The translations under genes were made by a program, and so were the position numbers. From contig LUJS01000050.1 of NCBI GenBank assembly GCA_001689495.1, positions 127,013 to 191,012 of the forward strand: a DNA stretch of 64,000 nucleotides, read 5' to 3'. Numbering within the stretch: position 1 is the stretch's first letter; each line of letters opens with the position of its first letter. The notes beneath the pieces were generated by a model that was not told the DNA's origin, ran no database searches, and worked only from the letters and a program-made list of their open reading frames with translations. This stretch comes from Bacteroidales bacterium M8 (GTDB lineage: Bacteria > Bacteroidota > Bacteroidia > Bacteroidales > Muribaculaceae). This document shows positions 49,078 through 57,652 of this stretch, in pieces.

Positions 49078-50589
49078 ATGTCGCAAGAAGCAATTTTGCT
49101 TACCGATGGCTACAAGTTAGACCATCGAAGACAGTACCCCAAAGGGACTGAAAGAGTGTATGCCAACTGGACACCTCGCAGCCACACCCATTATCCGGAG
49201 GCTAAAGATGGTGCTGTTGTATTTGGCATCCAGTATTTTATCAAGGAGTACCTCATTAAACAAATAAATGAGGAATTCTTCGCAAAACCCAAAGACCAAG
49301 TAATTGATTTATGGACTCGACGCATCAACACATTCTTAGGTCCAGACAATCAGGTAGGCTCTGAGCATGTAGCAGCTCTCCACGACTTAGGCTATCTTCC
49401 ACTACGAATCAAAGCCCTTCCAGAAGGTTCTCTTTGCCCAATTCGTGTTCCGGCTCTCACAATCGTCAACACTAAGGATGAATTTTTTTGGCTCACCAAC
49501 TACTTTGAAACCCTCATCTCAACAACTTTGTGGCTCCCGATGACATCTGCCACCTCTGCTCGTTTATACAAGCAAGAGTTGGTTCGTCACGCAATCAAGA
49601 CAGGCTTTGTTACTATGCCCGGTCTGGATTTCTTGTGCCACGATTTTTCAATGAGAGGCATGGCCGGTGTCGAAGCTGCTGTGATGTCGGGAATGGGTCA
49701 CATGACTTCTTTTACCGGTAGTGAAACAATTCCAGCGATTGCTGCAATTGAGAAGTATTATAACGCTGATGCTTCAAAGGAACTGATTGCCGGAACAGTG
49801 CCAGCTACCGAGCATTCAGTTATGTGTGCCGGTGGAAAAGAAGATGAACTGGAGACATTCCGCAGACTCATCACCGAAGTATATCCCAGCGGCTTTGTCT
49901 CGATTGTCAGCGATACTTGGGATTTTTGGAAAGTGATGACCGATTACCTCCCCAGACTGAAAGACACTATCGAAGCTCGTGATGGGCGTTTGATTATTCG
50001 TCCTGACAGTGGTGATCCTGTCCACATCATTTGTGGCTATACCGCTGATGACTTCGAGAACTTCCAAGAACAATCCATGCGTAGCGACGCTGAACTGAAG
50101 GGCGCTTATGAGATACTTTGGGACATATTCGGTGGCACAGTGAACGCAGCCGGTTACAAGGTGCTTAATTCTAAAGTCGGCATGATATACGGTGACTCTA
50201 TCACGCTTGAGCGTCAGAAAGAAATCTATCGCCGCCTTGAAGAGAAAGGCTTTGCCGCCACAAACCTTGTGCTTGGCGTAGGTTCATTCACCTATCAGTT
50301 CAAATCACGCGATTCGCTTGGTTTCGCAATGAAGGCTACTTGGTGTCAAGTGAATGGTGAAAGCCGTGAGATTTTCAAGGATCCCAAAACTGACGATGGC
50401 GTAAAGAAATCGCTGAAAGGTCTGATTTGCGTGAAGAAAGACCAGATGGGCAAATATTACGCAATCGACCAAGTGGCTCCAGAGGTTGAAGCTACCGGTG
50501 AACTTCAGACAGTATTTGAAGACGGCAGGCTCCTGAAAGAATGGACGCTATCTGAAATCCGCAACAATGTAAATCAAACACTTCAGTAA
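49078..50589 (+). CDS. Nicotinamide phosphoribosyltransferase (NAMPT/NadV-like)
   Basis: 503 residues, close to the usual length. Active-site landmarks: LCHDFSMRGMAGVEAAVMSG (Asp selecting nicotinamide), ATEHSVMCA (the catalytic His), IRPDSGDP (phosphate/Asp site) and LVLGVGSFTYQF. It makes NMN from nicotinamide and PRPP, or, if it is a Namat, NAD+ from nicotinamide and ADP-ribose pyrophosphate. It sits one base before the PRPP-synthetase-like gene, so the two are one operon. Confidence 0.9.
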   Translation: MSQEAILLTDGYKLDHRRQYPKGTERVYANWTPRSHTHYPEAKDGAVVFGIQYFIKEYLIKQINEEFFAKPKDQVIDLWTRRINTFLGPDNQVGSEHVAALHDLGYLPLRIKALPEGSLCPIRVPALTIVNTKDEFFWLTNYFETLISTTLWLPMTSATSARLYKQELVRHAIKTGFVTMPGLDFLCHDFSMRGMAGVEAAVMSGMGHMTSFTGSETIPAIAAIEKYYNADASKELIAGTVPATEHSVMCAGGKEDELETFRRLITEVYPSGFVSIVSDTWDFWKVMTDYLPRLKDTIEARDGRLIIRPDSGDPVHIICGYTADDFENFQEQSMRSDAELKGAYEILWDIFGGTVNAAGYKVLNSKVGMIYGDSITLERQKEIYRRLEEKGFAATNLVLGVGSFTYQFKSRDSLGFAMKATWCQVNGESREIFKDPKTDDGVKKSLKGLICVKKDQMGKYYAIDQVAPEVEATGELQTVFEDGRLLKEWTLSEIRNNVNQTLQ

Positions 50590-50590
50590 T

Positions 50591-51418
50591 ATGTACACAC
50601 AGACAATTAATCTTCTCAACCCTGAGAAAAGTGACGTGAAATATCATATCGTGGACTTTCCCGATGGTGAAAAGCATATCGTACTTGAAGACGAGCTTAA
50701 CCACAAGAAGCACGTTCTCATCCTCACTCGTATCACCAATGCAGATGACCTCTTCATTCTGATGCAGTTGGCAGACATCATCAACCGTCATGCCGTGACA
50801 TTCTCGCTCTATATTCCGTATCTGATGGGAATGCGCATGGACCGAGTGATTTCGTTCAACGAAGCATTCAGCCTCAAAGTAGTAGCGGACGCTATCAACG
50901 CTATGAAGCCTTTGCGTGTCACACTCATTGAGCCTCATTCGGAAAAGGTACGACAGCTTATTGACAACTGCGACTATCGTTTCGCCAATGTTCAAGGCGT
51001 TGCAACCGCTGAATACTTCTGCTTCCCTGATGCTGGCGCTATCGCTCGATATGCTCACCAGTTTGATTCTGAAGAAGACCGCCAGAACGTCATCCTCTGC
51101 AATAAGGAGCGTGACCCGGAAACCGGCAAGCTATCTGGTTTCAAGATTCTCAACCCTGAAATCTACAAGGGCGGCACGATTTGCGTAGTAGATGACCTTT
51201 GCGATGGTGGCGGTACATTCGCTGGAATCGCTCAGGAACTTCGCAAAATCGCCCCTGACGCTCATTTGAAAGTCTATGTCATCCACATGGTGAATCCCAA
51301 GGGCATCATCACGCTGGCAGAACATTATGATGAAGTAGAGTTCTCAGATTCTTACGCAAACTGGAATCTCACCGATCTTCCCGATAACGTCAAATGCCAG
51401 AACATCTGGTGCGAATGA
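50591..51418 (+). CDS. Ribose-phosphate pyrophosphokinase-like enzyme (Prs or Adps)
   Basis: 275 residues, about 40 shorter than bacterial Prs. The PRPP-binding signature ICVVDDLCDGGGTFAG is clear. The ATP-site loop reads YLMGMRMDR where Prs has YARQDRK, so the substrate pocket may differ. Canonical Prs makes PRPP; the phage relative Adps phosphorylates ADP-ribose instead. Coupled to the NAMPT gene upstream and overlapping the next gene by 4 bp. Confidence 0.85.
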   Translation: MYTQTINLLNPEKSDVKYHIVDFPDGEKHIVLEDELNHKKHVLILTRITNADDLFILMQLADIINRHAVTFSLYIPYLMGMRMDRVISFNEAFSLKVVADAINAMKPLRVTLIEPHSEKVRQLIDNCDYRFANVQGVATAEYFCFPDAGAIARYAHQFDSEEDRQNVILCNKERDPETGKLSGFKILNPEIYKGGTICVVDDLCDGGGTFAGIAQELRKIAPDAHLKVYVIHMVNPKGIITLAEHYDEVEFSDSYANWNLTDLPDNVKCQNIWCE

Positions 51419-51684
51419 AAAAGTTCTTTACTAAATGCTGGAGCTGGTTGAAATCAAGCAACCGCTCCAAGCATTTGGAATACGGCATTTTGATTGGTCT
51501 TGGTGCAGACAGTCCGTATTGCGCAGCCTATGTAGGTGTTGGAGTCGCTTCAGCACTTGAATTCAAAGATAAGGCATGGGGAGGCAAATGGGACTGGATT
51601 GACTGGGCTCTCACAATAATCGGTGTAATCATCGGTTATGGTATCAGATTCCTGACGAGATTGGCAATCATGGCTATATTATAA
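51415..51684 (+). CDS. Small membrane protein (YfiM-like pattern)
   Basis: 89 residues from ATG 51415. YVGVGVASALEFKDKAWGGKWDWIDWALTIIG has the E-x-KD...Gg...D...G pattern of YfiM/DUF2279-like membrane proteins. Two or three helices. Could belong to the lysis or envelope functions; not proven. Confidence 0.5.
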   Translation: MKKFFTKCWSWLKSSNRSKHLEYGILIGLGADSPYCAAYVGVGVASALEFKDKAWGGKWDWIDWALTIIGVIIGYGIRFLTRLAIMAIL

Positions 51685-51699
51685 CACTCCTTTCTGCGT

Positions 51700-51738
51700 A
51701 AGGCTGCATGAGATACGTCTTGTGCAGCCTTCTTTATC
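51700..51738 (+). terminator. Terminator before the late block
   Basis: AAGGCTGCA (51700-51708) with TGCAGCCTT (51723-51731), then T-rich. The loop TGAGA...TCTTG recurs in the 52.36-kb terminator. Confidence 0.8.
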
Positions 51739-51755
51739 TTAGCTTGTGGACTTTT

Positions 51756-51765
51756 GCTATTCTTT
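51756..51765 (+). promoter_or_regulatory. Late leader motif
   Basis: GCTATTCTTT, 15 bp before the ATG at 51780; same motif and spacing as at the terminase, protease and portal genes. Confidence 0.65.
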
Positions 51766-51779
51766 ATAAAACACGTTAT

Positions 51780-52358
51780 ATGGCAAAGATATTAAACAAG
51801 GTATGTCCGTAGTTCAAGTTGTCACACACATATATTGTAGATATTGGTGAGGACAATGCAGAACGAAGAATGCTTTATGAGGGAATAGTGACACGCATTG
51901 ATGTGTCATCTGACGGAAATATGAGTTTCTTCTTCACACTATCTGAAGATGTGACTAAGGAGAGAGCATCTGGTGAACTGAAAATCTATGAAGATGCAAA
52001 CGCATACAAGTTAGGAAAAACGGCAGAAGAGTCCTACATGAATAATGTAGCCGGTCTTATCAATGCCATAGCGATAAATCCTAACATCTTTTATATATAC
52101 ACTGAATTAACTGGCGAACAATATGTTGCGCCTCGTGGTTTTTTCATAAACGACAATACAATAGTAGAAGAGATAGATTTCCCAGAGACACTTTCGTTTA
52201 CTCGCACGATGGACGAAACAGGCAGTATCTCAGGTTGGACTTCCAATGCCAATTTTGAAGGCTTGACCGATAGTGAGATATATCCGTCCAGAGAGGAAGC
52301 TCTGAAGAATCATAAGACTATCATCAAGAGATTCAGTGGCAAAGAAGATTTGATTTAA
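51780..52358 (+). CDS. Hypothetical late protein with an in-frame amber near its start
   Basis: The ATG at the position set by the late leader motif (51780) opens MAKILNKVCP and then meets TAG at 51810-51812. The same frame continues from a TTG at 51819 for 179 residues (HTYIVDIGEDNAERRMLYEG ... SGKEDLI). Either translation restarts at TTG, or the TAG is read through or is a mutation. Body is acidic and beta-rich, not recognised. Confidence 0.55.
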
Positions 52359-52400
52359 TGATAACCGCATGAGAGCAAATCTTGTGCGGTTTTTATCTTC
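52359..52400 (+). terminator. Terminator upstream of terminase
   Basis: AACCGCA ... TGCGGTT with loop TGAGAGCAAATCTTG and a following T run, closely similar in design to the 51.7-kb terminator. Confidence 0.75.
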
Positions 52401-52414
52401 GTGCCACCACTTTG

Positions 52415-52424
52415 GCTATTCTTC
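52415..52424 (+). promoter_or_regulatory. Late leader motif at the terminase gene
   Basis: GCTATTCTTC 15 bp before the ATG at 52439. Confidence 0.7.
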
Positions 52425-52438
52425 ATAAACGAAGAATA

Positions 52439-54022
52439 ATGGCAAACGGAAATTTGAAACCACCTAAAAATCTGGTTATTGATTTCAAGCCATCTCCGAA
52501 ACAGTATCAGCTATGGAAACTCCTTCAGCCTGATTTTTGCCCTCATTGCGGAGGTCATATAGTTCAGGTACAAGTAGGATATGATATTCATGGGAACCCC
52601 CAGTACAAGCCGCAGTGTGAAAATTGCGGTTCCCAAAATCTTCCACAATTAATACTCGGAGGCGGCGCCGCCGGAGGTGGAAAGTCATACATAGGTAGTT
52701 GTTGGATTATCAGCAGCTGTATCAGGTTCCCAGATTTGAGAGCTGTAATTGCCCGAAAGACTATCAAGTCATTGAAGGAATCCACTTTCAATACTATCAA
52801 AGCTGTGATGAAGCAGTGGGGATTGAAAGAAGGCGAAAATTACAAGATCAACAATCTGGAAGGTATCGTTACATTTTGGAATGGTTCTACCATATTGCTG
52901 AAAGAGTTGGAAGATCTTCCTTCGGATAGCAACTTTGAACGTCTCGGTTCATCTGAATGGACAATCGGTTTCGTCGATGAGGTATCTGAGATTTCAGAAC
53001 GAGCAATAGAAGTATTGTTTTCTCGTCTGCGTTGGAAAACTCACGAAACATTCAAAGTGCCCCGACTCCTGATGACTACCAACCCATGTATCACTTGGGT
53101 TCGTTCCAGATTCGTTCAGGATGATGAAGGCAATCCAGTAGAATGCAAGGAAGGTGAGGCTTATGTACCGTTCAGTGTATTTGACAACCCTGATGTTGCT
53201 TTCCGTCAGATTTATGAGGCGGCATTGAATAAGATTACTGACCCAGCCGTTAAAGCACGTCTATTGTACGGCAACTGGGATTTCGTTGACTCTAACGATG
53301 CGGCAGCATATTGGAACTTCAGCGGTGAGAAACATTTGGTTGACGGTCTGCGTGAGAAAGTTTATGATCCACTGAAACCGTTGATTATCAGCTGGGACTT
53401 CAACGTGGCTCCTTTCATGTCATCTTTGGCTATTCAAGTAGATTATGAGAGAAAAAAATTATATGTTCTGGAAGAGATACTTGGCAAGCCTGATGCTAAA
53501 GAGAATAACACTCCTAAATTAGCTCAAAAGTTAAGTCAAAAGTACCTAACCGAGAAACACATGGGAGGTCTATTAATAACTGGAGACCCTAATGGTTTGG
53601 CTCGTTCCACTCAGACAGAAGAGGGTGTAAACAATTATACAATCATATTGTCGAACTTACATCCATCTTTGAGGGCTAAAAAACAGCTATTAAGCAAGCA
53701 TCCACCTCATACTACCAGATTGGAGTTCATCAACAATCTGTTCAATGGCTTTGAAGGTTGGGAAATTCTCATTGATATGAGATGTCGTAAATTGACAGAA
53801 GACCTGATATACCAGAAGAAGAATGAAGATGGTACCAAGAATAAATCAAAGGTAACTGACCCGAAACTTGGGGTCAAATATGAAAAATACGGACACCTTT
53901 CAGATGCGCTCGATTATGCAATCTGTTTGTTGCTATCAAAGGAATGGAAGAAATTCCAGCGTCAGGGAGGAACCGGTATCGCAACAGTTAACGCTCCAAT
54001 ATACGGTGAATTCGGATATTAA
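52439..54022 (+). CDS. terL: Terminase large subunit with inserted zinc ribbon
   Basis: 527 residues. A four-Cys zinc ribbon (CPHCGGHI ... CENCGS, residues 29-62) precedes Walker A GGGAAGGGKS, an unusual insertion. Walker B is GFVDEVSE; LLMTTNPC is the coupling motif. The nuclease has Asp in ISWDFNVAP, Asp in LLITGDPNG, and a final YGHLSDALDYAI. It cuts and pumps phage DNA into the prohead. Located on the opposite strand and 47 kb from the portal gene in the integrated form. Confidence 0.93.
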   Translation: MANGNLKPPKNLVIDFKPSPKQYQLWKLLQPDFCPHCGGHIVQVQVGYDIHGNPQYKPQCENCGSQNLPQLILGGGAAGGGKSYIGSCWIISSCIRFPDLRAVIARKTIKSLKESTFNTIKAVMKQWGLKEGENYKINNLEGIVTFWNGSTILLKELEDLPSDSNFERLGSSEWTIGFVDEVSEISERAIEVLFSRLRWKTHETFKVPRLLMTTNPCITWVRSRFVQDDEGNPVECKEGEAYVPFSVFDNPDVAFRQIYEAALNKITDPAVKARLLYGNWDFVDSNDAAAYWNFSGEKHLVDGLREKVYDPLKPLIISWDFNVAPFMSSLAIQVDYERKKLYVLEEILGKPDAKENNTPKLAQKLSQKYLTEKHMGGLLITGDPNGLARSTQTEEGVNNYTIILSNLHPSLRAKKQLLSKHPPHTTRLEFINNLFNGFEGWEILIDMRCRKLTEDLIYQKKNEDGTKNKSKVTDPKLGVKYEKYGHLSDALDYAICLLLSKEWKKFQRQGGTGIATVNAPIYGEFGY

Positions 54023-54027
54023 CACAA

Positions 54028-55050
54028 ATGTTCAAGAGATTCTTAAATAACGCAGACTATCTGGGTATAGTCACTGAAGAAGCGCTTGGTCAGCTTATAA
54101 GGGACAAGGAAGTCCGTTTGGCTCAGGCTGAGGAAGCTGCTGAAGAGTCCGTCTTGGAATACTTGACGGAAAACTATTTGGTGGAAGAGGAGCTGGCAGT
54201 AGGGAAAAACTTACTGCCTTATAACCGACAAGTCACATATCCTGTTGGTGTACACTTCTGCCACAACGGAAAAATATATAAAGCCATTCGTACTATCAAT
54301 GGATATAAGGCTCCGGCAACAGTTGAATATTGGATGCCGTATATGGAGTTTATAAAAGATGAAGATTCCATACCAGCATATACACAACGAGGGAGCTATA
54401 TGCCGGGCGATATAGTCAAGTTCGCAAACACATTTTTCCAGTGCCTCGAATTTAATGGTGCTGATTATAACAATGTGCGTGTTCCGGGGGTGAACGGATG
54501 GGAAAAAGTTGAGACAACTCCTTGGATTGTCAATCTGGAATATGAGCCGTGGGATGTCGTTAGCTATAATGGCGCATTTTACGCCCTTCTGAGCGCAGAA
54601 AACACCGATTGGAATACAAATCCCCATGAGAACGATAATTGGGGCTTAATCGGCTCGTATGACCCCTCTATCAATGCGTATGAGCTCAGTTCTACTGAGT
54701 ATGTCGAATATGATGGCGAAGTGTTCTATCCGGTCATCAATCCTAATGCAGATGAGCTGAAAGAACAATACAACATTATAGAGCACGATCCGCGAAACCC
54801 AAACCTCAAAAAGCATATTCTAAGGCTTGCAGTATATGAGCTTCATAAGCTGATTTCACCAAACAATGTGAGCCAAGCTCGAATCACAGACTATGAAACA
54901 TCAATTCTTTGGCTGCGTGATGCGTCCAGATTGAAAATAAATCCCCAAATACCTCGTAGAATAGGGGATGATAAAAAGCCTGTGACAGACTTTGCAGTTG
55001 CTACATTTGCCAGAGATTACGACCCGAATAAGAATCCTTGGCAAATTTAA
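54028..55050 (+). CDS. Head-tail connector (gp36-like) with inserted carbohydrate-binding modules
   Basis: 340 residues. N-terminus (1-50, ADYLGIVTEEALGQLIRDKE) and C-terminus (285-325, RITDYETSILWLRDAS-RLKINP) resemble the two halves of a Mu gp36/DUF1320 connector. Between them are two or three Trp/Tyr-rich repeats of the CBM5/12 look (YPVGVHFCHNGKIYKAIRTI; YMPGDIVKFANTFFQCLE; YEPWDVVSYNGAFYALLSAE). The insert may project from the neck or decorate the virion. A tail-fibre part is an alternative. Confidence 0.65.
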   Translation: MFKRFLNNADYLGIVTEEALGQLIRDKEVRLAQAEEAAEESVLEYLTENYLVEEELAVGKNLLPYNRQVTYPVGVHFCHNGKIYKAIRTINGYKAPATVEYWMPYMEFIKDEDSIPAYTQRGSYMPGDIVKFANTFFQCLEFNGADYNNVRVPGVNGWEKVETTPWIVNLEYEPWDVVSYNGAFYALLSAENTDWNTNPHENDNWGLIGSYDPSINAYELSSTEYVEYDGEVFYPVINPNADELKEQYNIIEHDPRNPNLKKHILRLAVYELHKLISPNNVSQARITDYETSILWLRDASRLKINPQIPRRIGDDKKPVTDFAVATFARDYDPNKNPWQI

Positions 55051-55091
55051 GATATTGTACTTTTGTTGTTCGGCGTTAGAGCCATGTGAAG

Positions 55092-55132
55092 GAAGAGGAT
55101 GTACCGTAACTGATACATCCTCTTCACTTTTT
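55092..55132. terminator. Bidirectional terminator
   Basis: GAAGAGGATGTA pairs with TACATCCTCTTC (12 bp), flanked by T and A runs; separates the convergent late genes and integrase. Confidence 0.85.
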
Positions 55133-56504
55133 ATTGGTATGCTGCTAAAGCGTCAAGGTAGTTAACGTAATGATGTTCAATCATTCCGACAGAGGTACCA
55201 GCTATCTTGGCAATCATTGTAATTGGCATTTCATTGTCGATAAGAGCTTTCGTGATTGCGGTACGTCTGAAAGCGTATGTTGTCAGTTGAAATGGCAGTC
55301 CAAGTTTATCGCCAACCTTATGTAGAAAGCGGTTGATACGACCTTGCATTCGATTCTGCTGTGTGTAGTATGTGTGGTACTGCTCAGGATTCTCTAAATC
55401 CCATTTGCGCTTGTTGAATGAAAATGGCAACACATAGCCAGATACAGAGCGGTCCTTATACTTCATTATGATTTCCAACGCACGAGGCGTGAGGAATTGT
55501 ACAACCAATGGGTTGGAATCGTTCTCACGCATGAATGCGTAGTTCTTTTTCTTGCTTGGAATGTAAGTACAAGTCCATCGCTGGTAGCGCTCGTTGAATG
55601 CAAGATTATCCCAGTGCAGTTTGATGATGTCAATGGGTCTGGACTTCATCTCGTACAGGAGAATGCAGAAGTCACGATACAGTTCCTTGTAATAGTTCTG
55701 ATGAGGATGGCGTAGTTTGATAAGCTCCAAATCAAAATTGACAAACTGCTCGTATTGTTCTGGGCTGAGTGACTTCACTGTTCCACCGCTGTTGTTCAAA
55801 TCAGAAGCCCTTTCAGACAATTTGTTGACAACAGGAGCATAGTCCATGTAGGGGAAATTGGGAGTATAGTCAGTAAGACCGGCTTTTCGGGCTCTATTGA
55901 TGGTTGCGATGAGTAGCTTCATCAATGCGATGTAGTTCTTGCCAGAGCCTTTCAACCCCTTTTGTCTGAGAATCCATTCAGAAAACTGCACAAAAGAGTG
56001 GCGATTCACCTTGGAAATTGCAGTTTTGATGATTTTTCCTTCCTTCTCCAGCTTGTGTAAGAGTGTAGTGTAGGGCTGGAAATTGGATGATGGCTTTCTT
56101 TTCACCGGATGCCGAAGTTCCTCGATAACTTCTTTAATGAATTCTCCAAGTGTAATCTCTTGTTTTTCTTTCAGGATTGTAGCTTCAGCTTTCTCTTTGC
56201 GAAGACTGTCAAACATGGCGAATAACTCTTTACCAGAGTCAAAATCATGTTCATCAAGCAGTTGCTCGATTTGGCTGAGAAGGTCTTGGAGAATGATGTT
56301 GTTTTCAAGGTCAGTCTGGACTCTTGATATGAACATTTGAGCATCTGGATTCCATTTGGTGAAATTAGGATTTTTTAACCCTTCCACCGTCTTGTAGTGT
56401 CGAACCCCTGTACCTTTGACATGGGCACAAAGACAAAAGCGACCGTCTTTGTTAGCAAATTTTAACGAAATTCTGGACATCTTTTTATGAGATTTACGGT
56501 CCAT
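55131..56504 (-). CDS. int: Phage integrase (tyrosine recombinase)
   Basis: 457 residues, full length for Bacteroidales integrases. N-terminal SAM-like core-binding domain (about 105-220), then the catalytic domain: Arg in YEMKSRPIDII, Lys near PSKKKNYAF, YAFRRTA (Y-x-F-R in place of H-x-x-R), AGTSVGMIEHHYVNY with the nucleophilic Tyr. It lies just inside the right end of the prophage, next to the tRNA-Gln target. Direct repeats upstream may be its arm sites. Confidence 0.9.
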   Translation of the reverse strand: MDRKSHKKMSRISLKFANKDGRFCLCAHVKGTGVRHYKTVEGLKNPNFTKWNPDAQMFISRVQTDLENNIILQDLLSQIEQLLDEHDFDSGKELFAMFDSLRKEKAEATILKEKQEITLGEFIKEVIEELRHPVKRKPSSNFQPYTTLLHKLEKEGKIIKTAISKVNRHSFVQFSEWILRQKGLKGSGKNYIALMKLLIATINRARKAGLTDYTPNFPYMDYAPVVNKLSERASDLNNSGGTVKSLSPEQYEQFVNFDLELIKLRHPHQNYYKELYRDFCILLYEMKSRPIDIIKLHWDNLAFNERYQRWTCTYIPSKKKNYAFMRENDSNPLVVQFLTPRALEIIMKYKDRSVSGYVLPFSFNKRKWDLENPEQYHTYYTQQNRMQGRINRFLHKVGDKLGLPFQLTTYAFRRTAITKALIDNEMPITMIAKIAGTSVGMIEHHYVNYLDALAAYQ

Positions 56505-56522
56505 ACCTTTCGATTGTGATTC

Positions 56523-56545
56523 CTATGCACATTTTCTATGCACAT
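56523..56545. repeat. Direct repeats near the integrase, possible arm sites
   Basis: CTATGCACAT occurs at 56523-56532 and 56536-56545, 13 bp apart, between int and the attachment site. Typical position for integrase or excisionase arm-type sites. Confidence 0.5.
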
Positions 56546-56637
56546 GCTCTGAAATCACCGTGTGAAGTGGGTTTTCATACAAACTTTTTCGAGGGTCGAA
56601 AATGCTATAAGTAGTTGTACTTCACTCAATTATAGAA

Positions 56638-56671
56638 AAAGAAAATCGAGGGTTGAATACCTCGATTTTCT
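56638..56671 (-). terminator. Terminator of tRNA-Gln
   Basis: Inverted repeat of AGAAAATCGAGG around GTTGAATA with a T-rich tail on the minus strand, directly after the tRNA 3' end; may belong to the attached phage arm. Confidence 0.7.
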
Positions 56672-56675
56672 ATTG

Positions 56676-56746
56676 TTGCCTTGGAAGGATTCGAACCCTC
56701 ACAGGCGGAACCAGAATCCGACGTGCTACCATTACACCACAAGGCA
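56676..56746 (-). tRNA. Host tRNA-Gln(CTG), prophage attachment site
   Basis: Minus-strand tRNA with acceptor TGCCTTG/CAAGGCA, stem TCGGA/TCCGC-like, loop TTCTGGT (anticodon CTG) and U1-A72 as expected for Gln. Its 3' half faces the prophage, so the crossover probably lies in the T arm or acceptor (about 56676-56700). The host side starts here, marked by the rise in GC. Confidence 0.8.
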
Positions 56747-56897
56747 ATTTTTAGTGTCAACCGGGGGTGTTTCCGTTTTGACGATGCAAAGGTAGAAACT
56801 ATTTTTGACCCGTGCAAATTTTTTTGAACTTTTTTCACAAAAAATTTGCCTCACCCCCTTTCTGGAGCCTCCAAGCGGGGTATGGTCGAGATTTGGT

Positions 56898-56928
56898 TTT
56901 GGCTTTATGAAAATCTTTTGTAATTTTG
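56898..56928 (+). promoter_or_regulatory. Host promoter of the LysE-family gene
   Basis: TTTG at 56898-56901, 19 bp, TAATTTTG at 56921-56928. The ATG at 56935 is only 7 bp further, giving a nearly leaderless mRNA. Confidence 0.65.
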
Positions 56929-56934
56929 CAGATT

Positions 56935-57576
56935 ATGATTCACTTGCCAGCCATCATCATCCGAGGACTGCTGATAGGTCTTCTCGTGTCGGCCCCCATG
57001 GGACCGATAGGCATGCTCGTGATTCAGCGCACCCTGAGCCGCGGACGCTGGGCGGCCTTCTGCACCGGTATCGGCGCGGCCCTCAGCGACTTCATCTACT
57101 GTCTGCTCACCGGTCTGGGCCTGTCGTTCGTCACCGACTTCATCGAGAGCCACCAGAGCCTGCTGCAGCTGATAGGCTCGCTGGTGCTGGCCGTCTATGC
57201 GGGCTATCTGTTTGTCTCCAACCCGTCGAGGGCGCTTGCCACGGGGCGCGTCACCACCCACGGCTATTGGCCCGACTTTGCCACGGGATTCCTGTTCACG
57301 TTCTCCAATCCGCTGATACTCTTCCTCATCATAGGTCTCTTTGCCCGCTTCAGCTTCCTCGCGCCCGAGTTCATGACCTATCACTATGTGGCCGGATACC
57401 TCGCCATTTTCGGGGGCGCGCTGCTGTGGTGGTTTGGCGTGACGTGGTTTGTCGACAGGGTCAGGGCACACTTCAACCTGCGCTCCATGTGGCTGCTCAA
57501 CCGCATTCTGGCCGCCGTCATTCTGGTGATGGGCGCCGTCGGACTGGTCACGGCCATACGCGACATGATAGGCTGA
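56935..57576 (+). CDS. LysE/RhtB-family amino acid exporter
   Basis: 213 residues from ATG 56935 with six predicted helices. GLLIGLLVSAPMGPIGMLVIQRTLSRGRWAA is the typical LysE N-terminus (GPxxxxV...G) and FLFTFSNPLILFLIIGL is the conserved NP-containing helix. Exports amino acids or related solutes across the inner membrane. GC-rich host gene. Confidence 0.85.
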   Translation: MIHLPAIIIRGLLIGLLVSAPMGPIGMLVIQRTLSRGRWAAFCTGIGAALSDFIYCLLTGLGLSFVTDFIESHQSLLQLIGSLVLAVYAGYLFVSNPSRALATGRVTTHGYWPDFATGFLFTFSNPLILFLIIGLFARFSFLAPEFMTYHYVAGYLAIFGGALLWWFGVTWFVDRVRAHFNLRSMWLLNRILAAVILVMGAVGLVTAIRDMIG

Positions 57577-57652
57577 GGCCTTTTTTTATCTCCCTATTGG
57601 AGATAATTTCGAAAATTCTGATTAATTTTGTGTTTTCATCACATATATCTAT

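Noticed and set aside
51810..51812. Genome-wide TAG recoding
   Set aside because: Other genes here, such as those ending at 22286 and 44750, use TAG as a normal stop.
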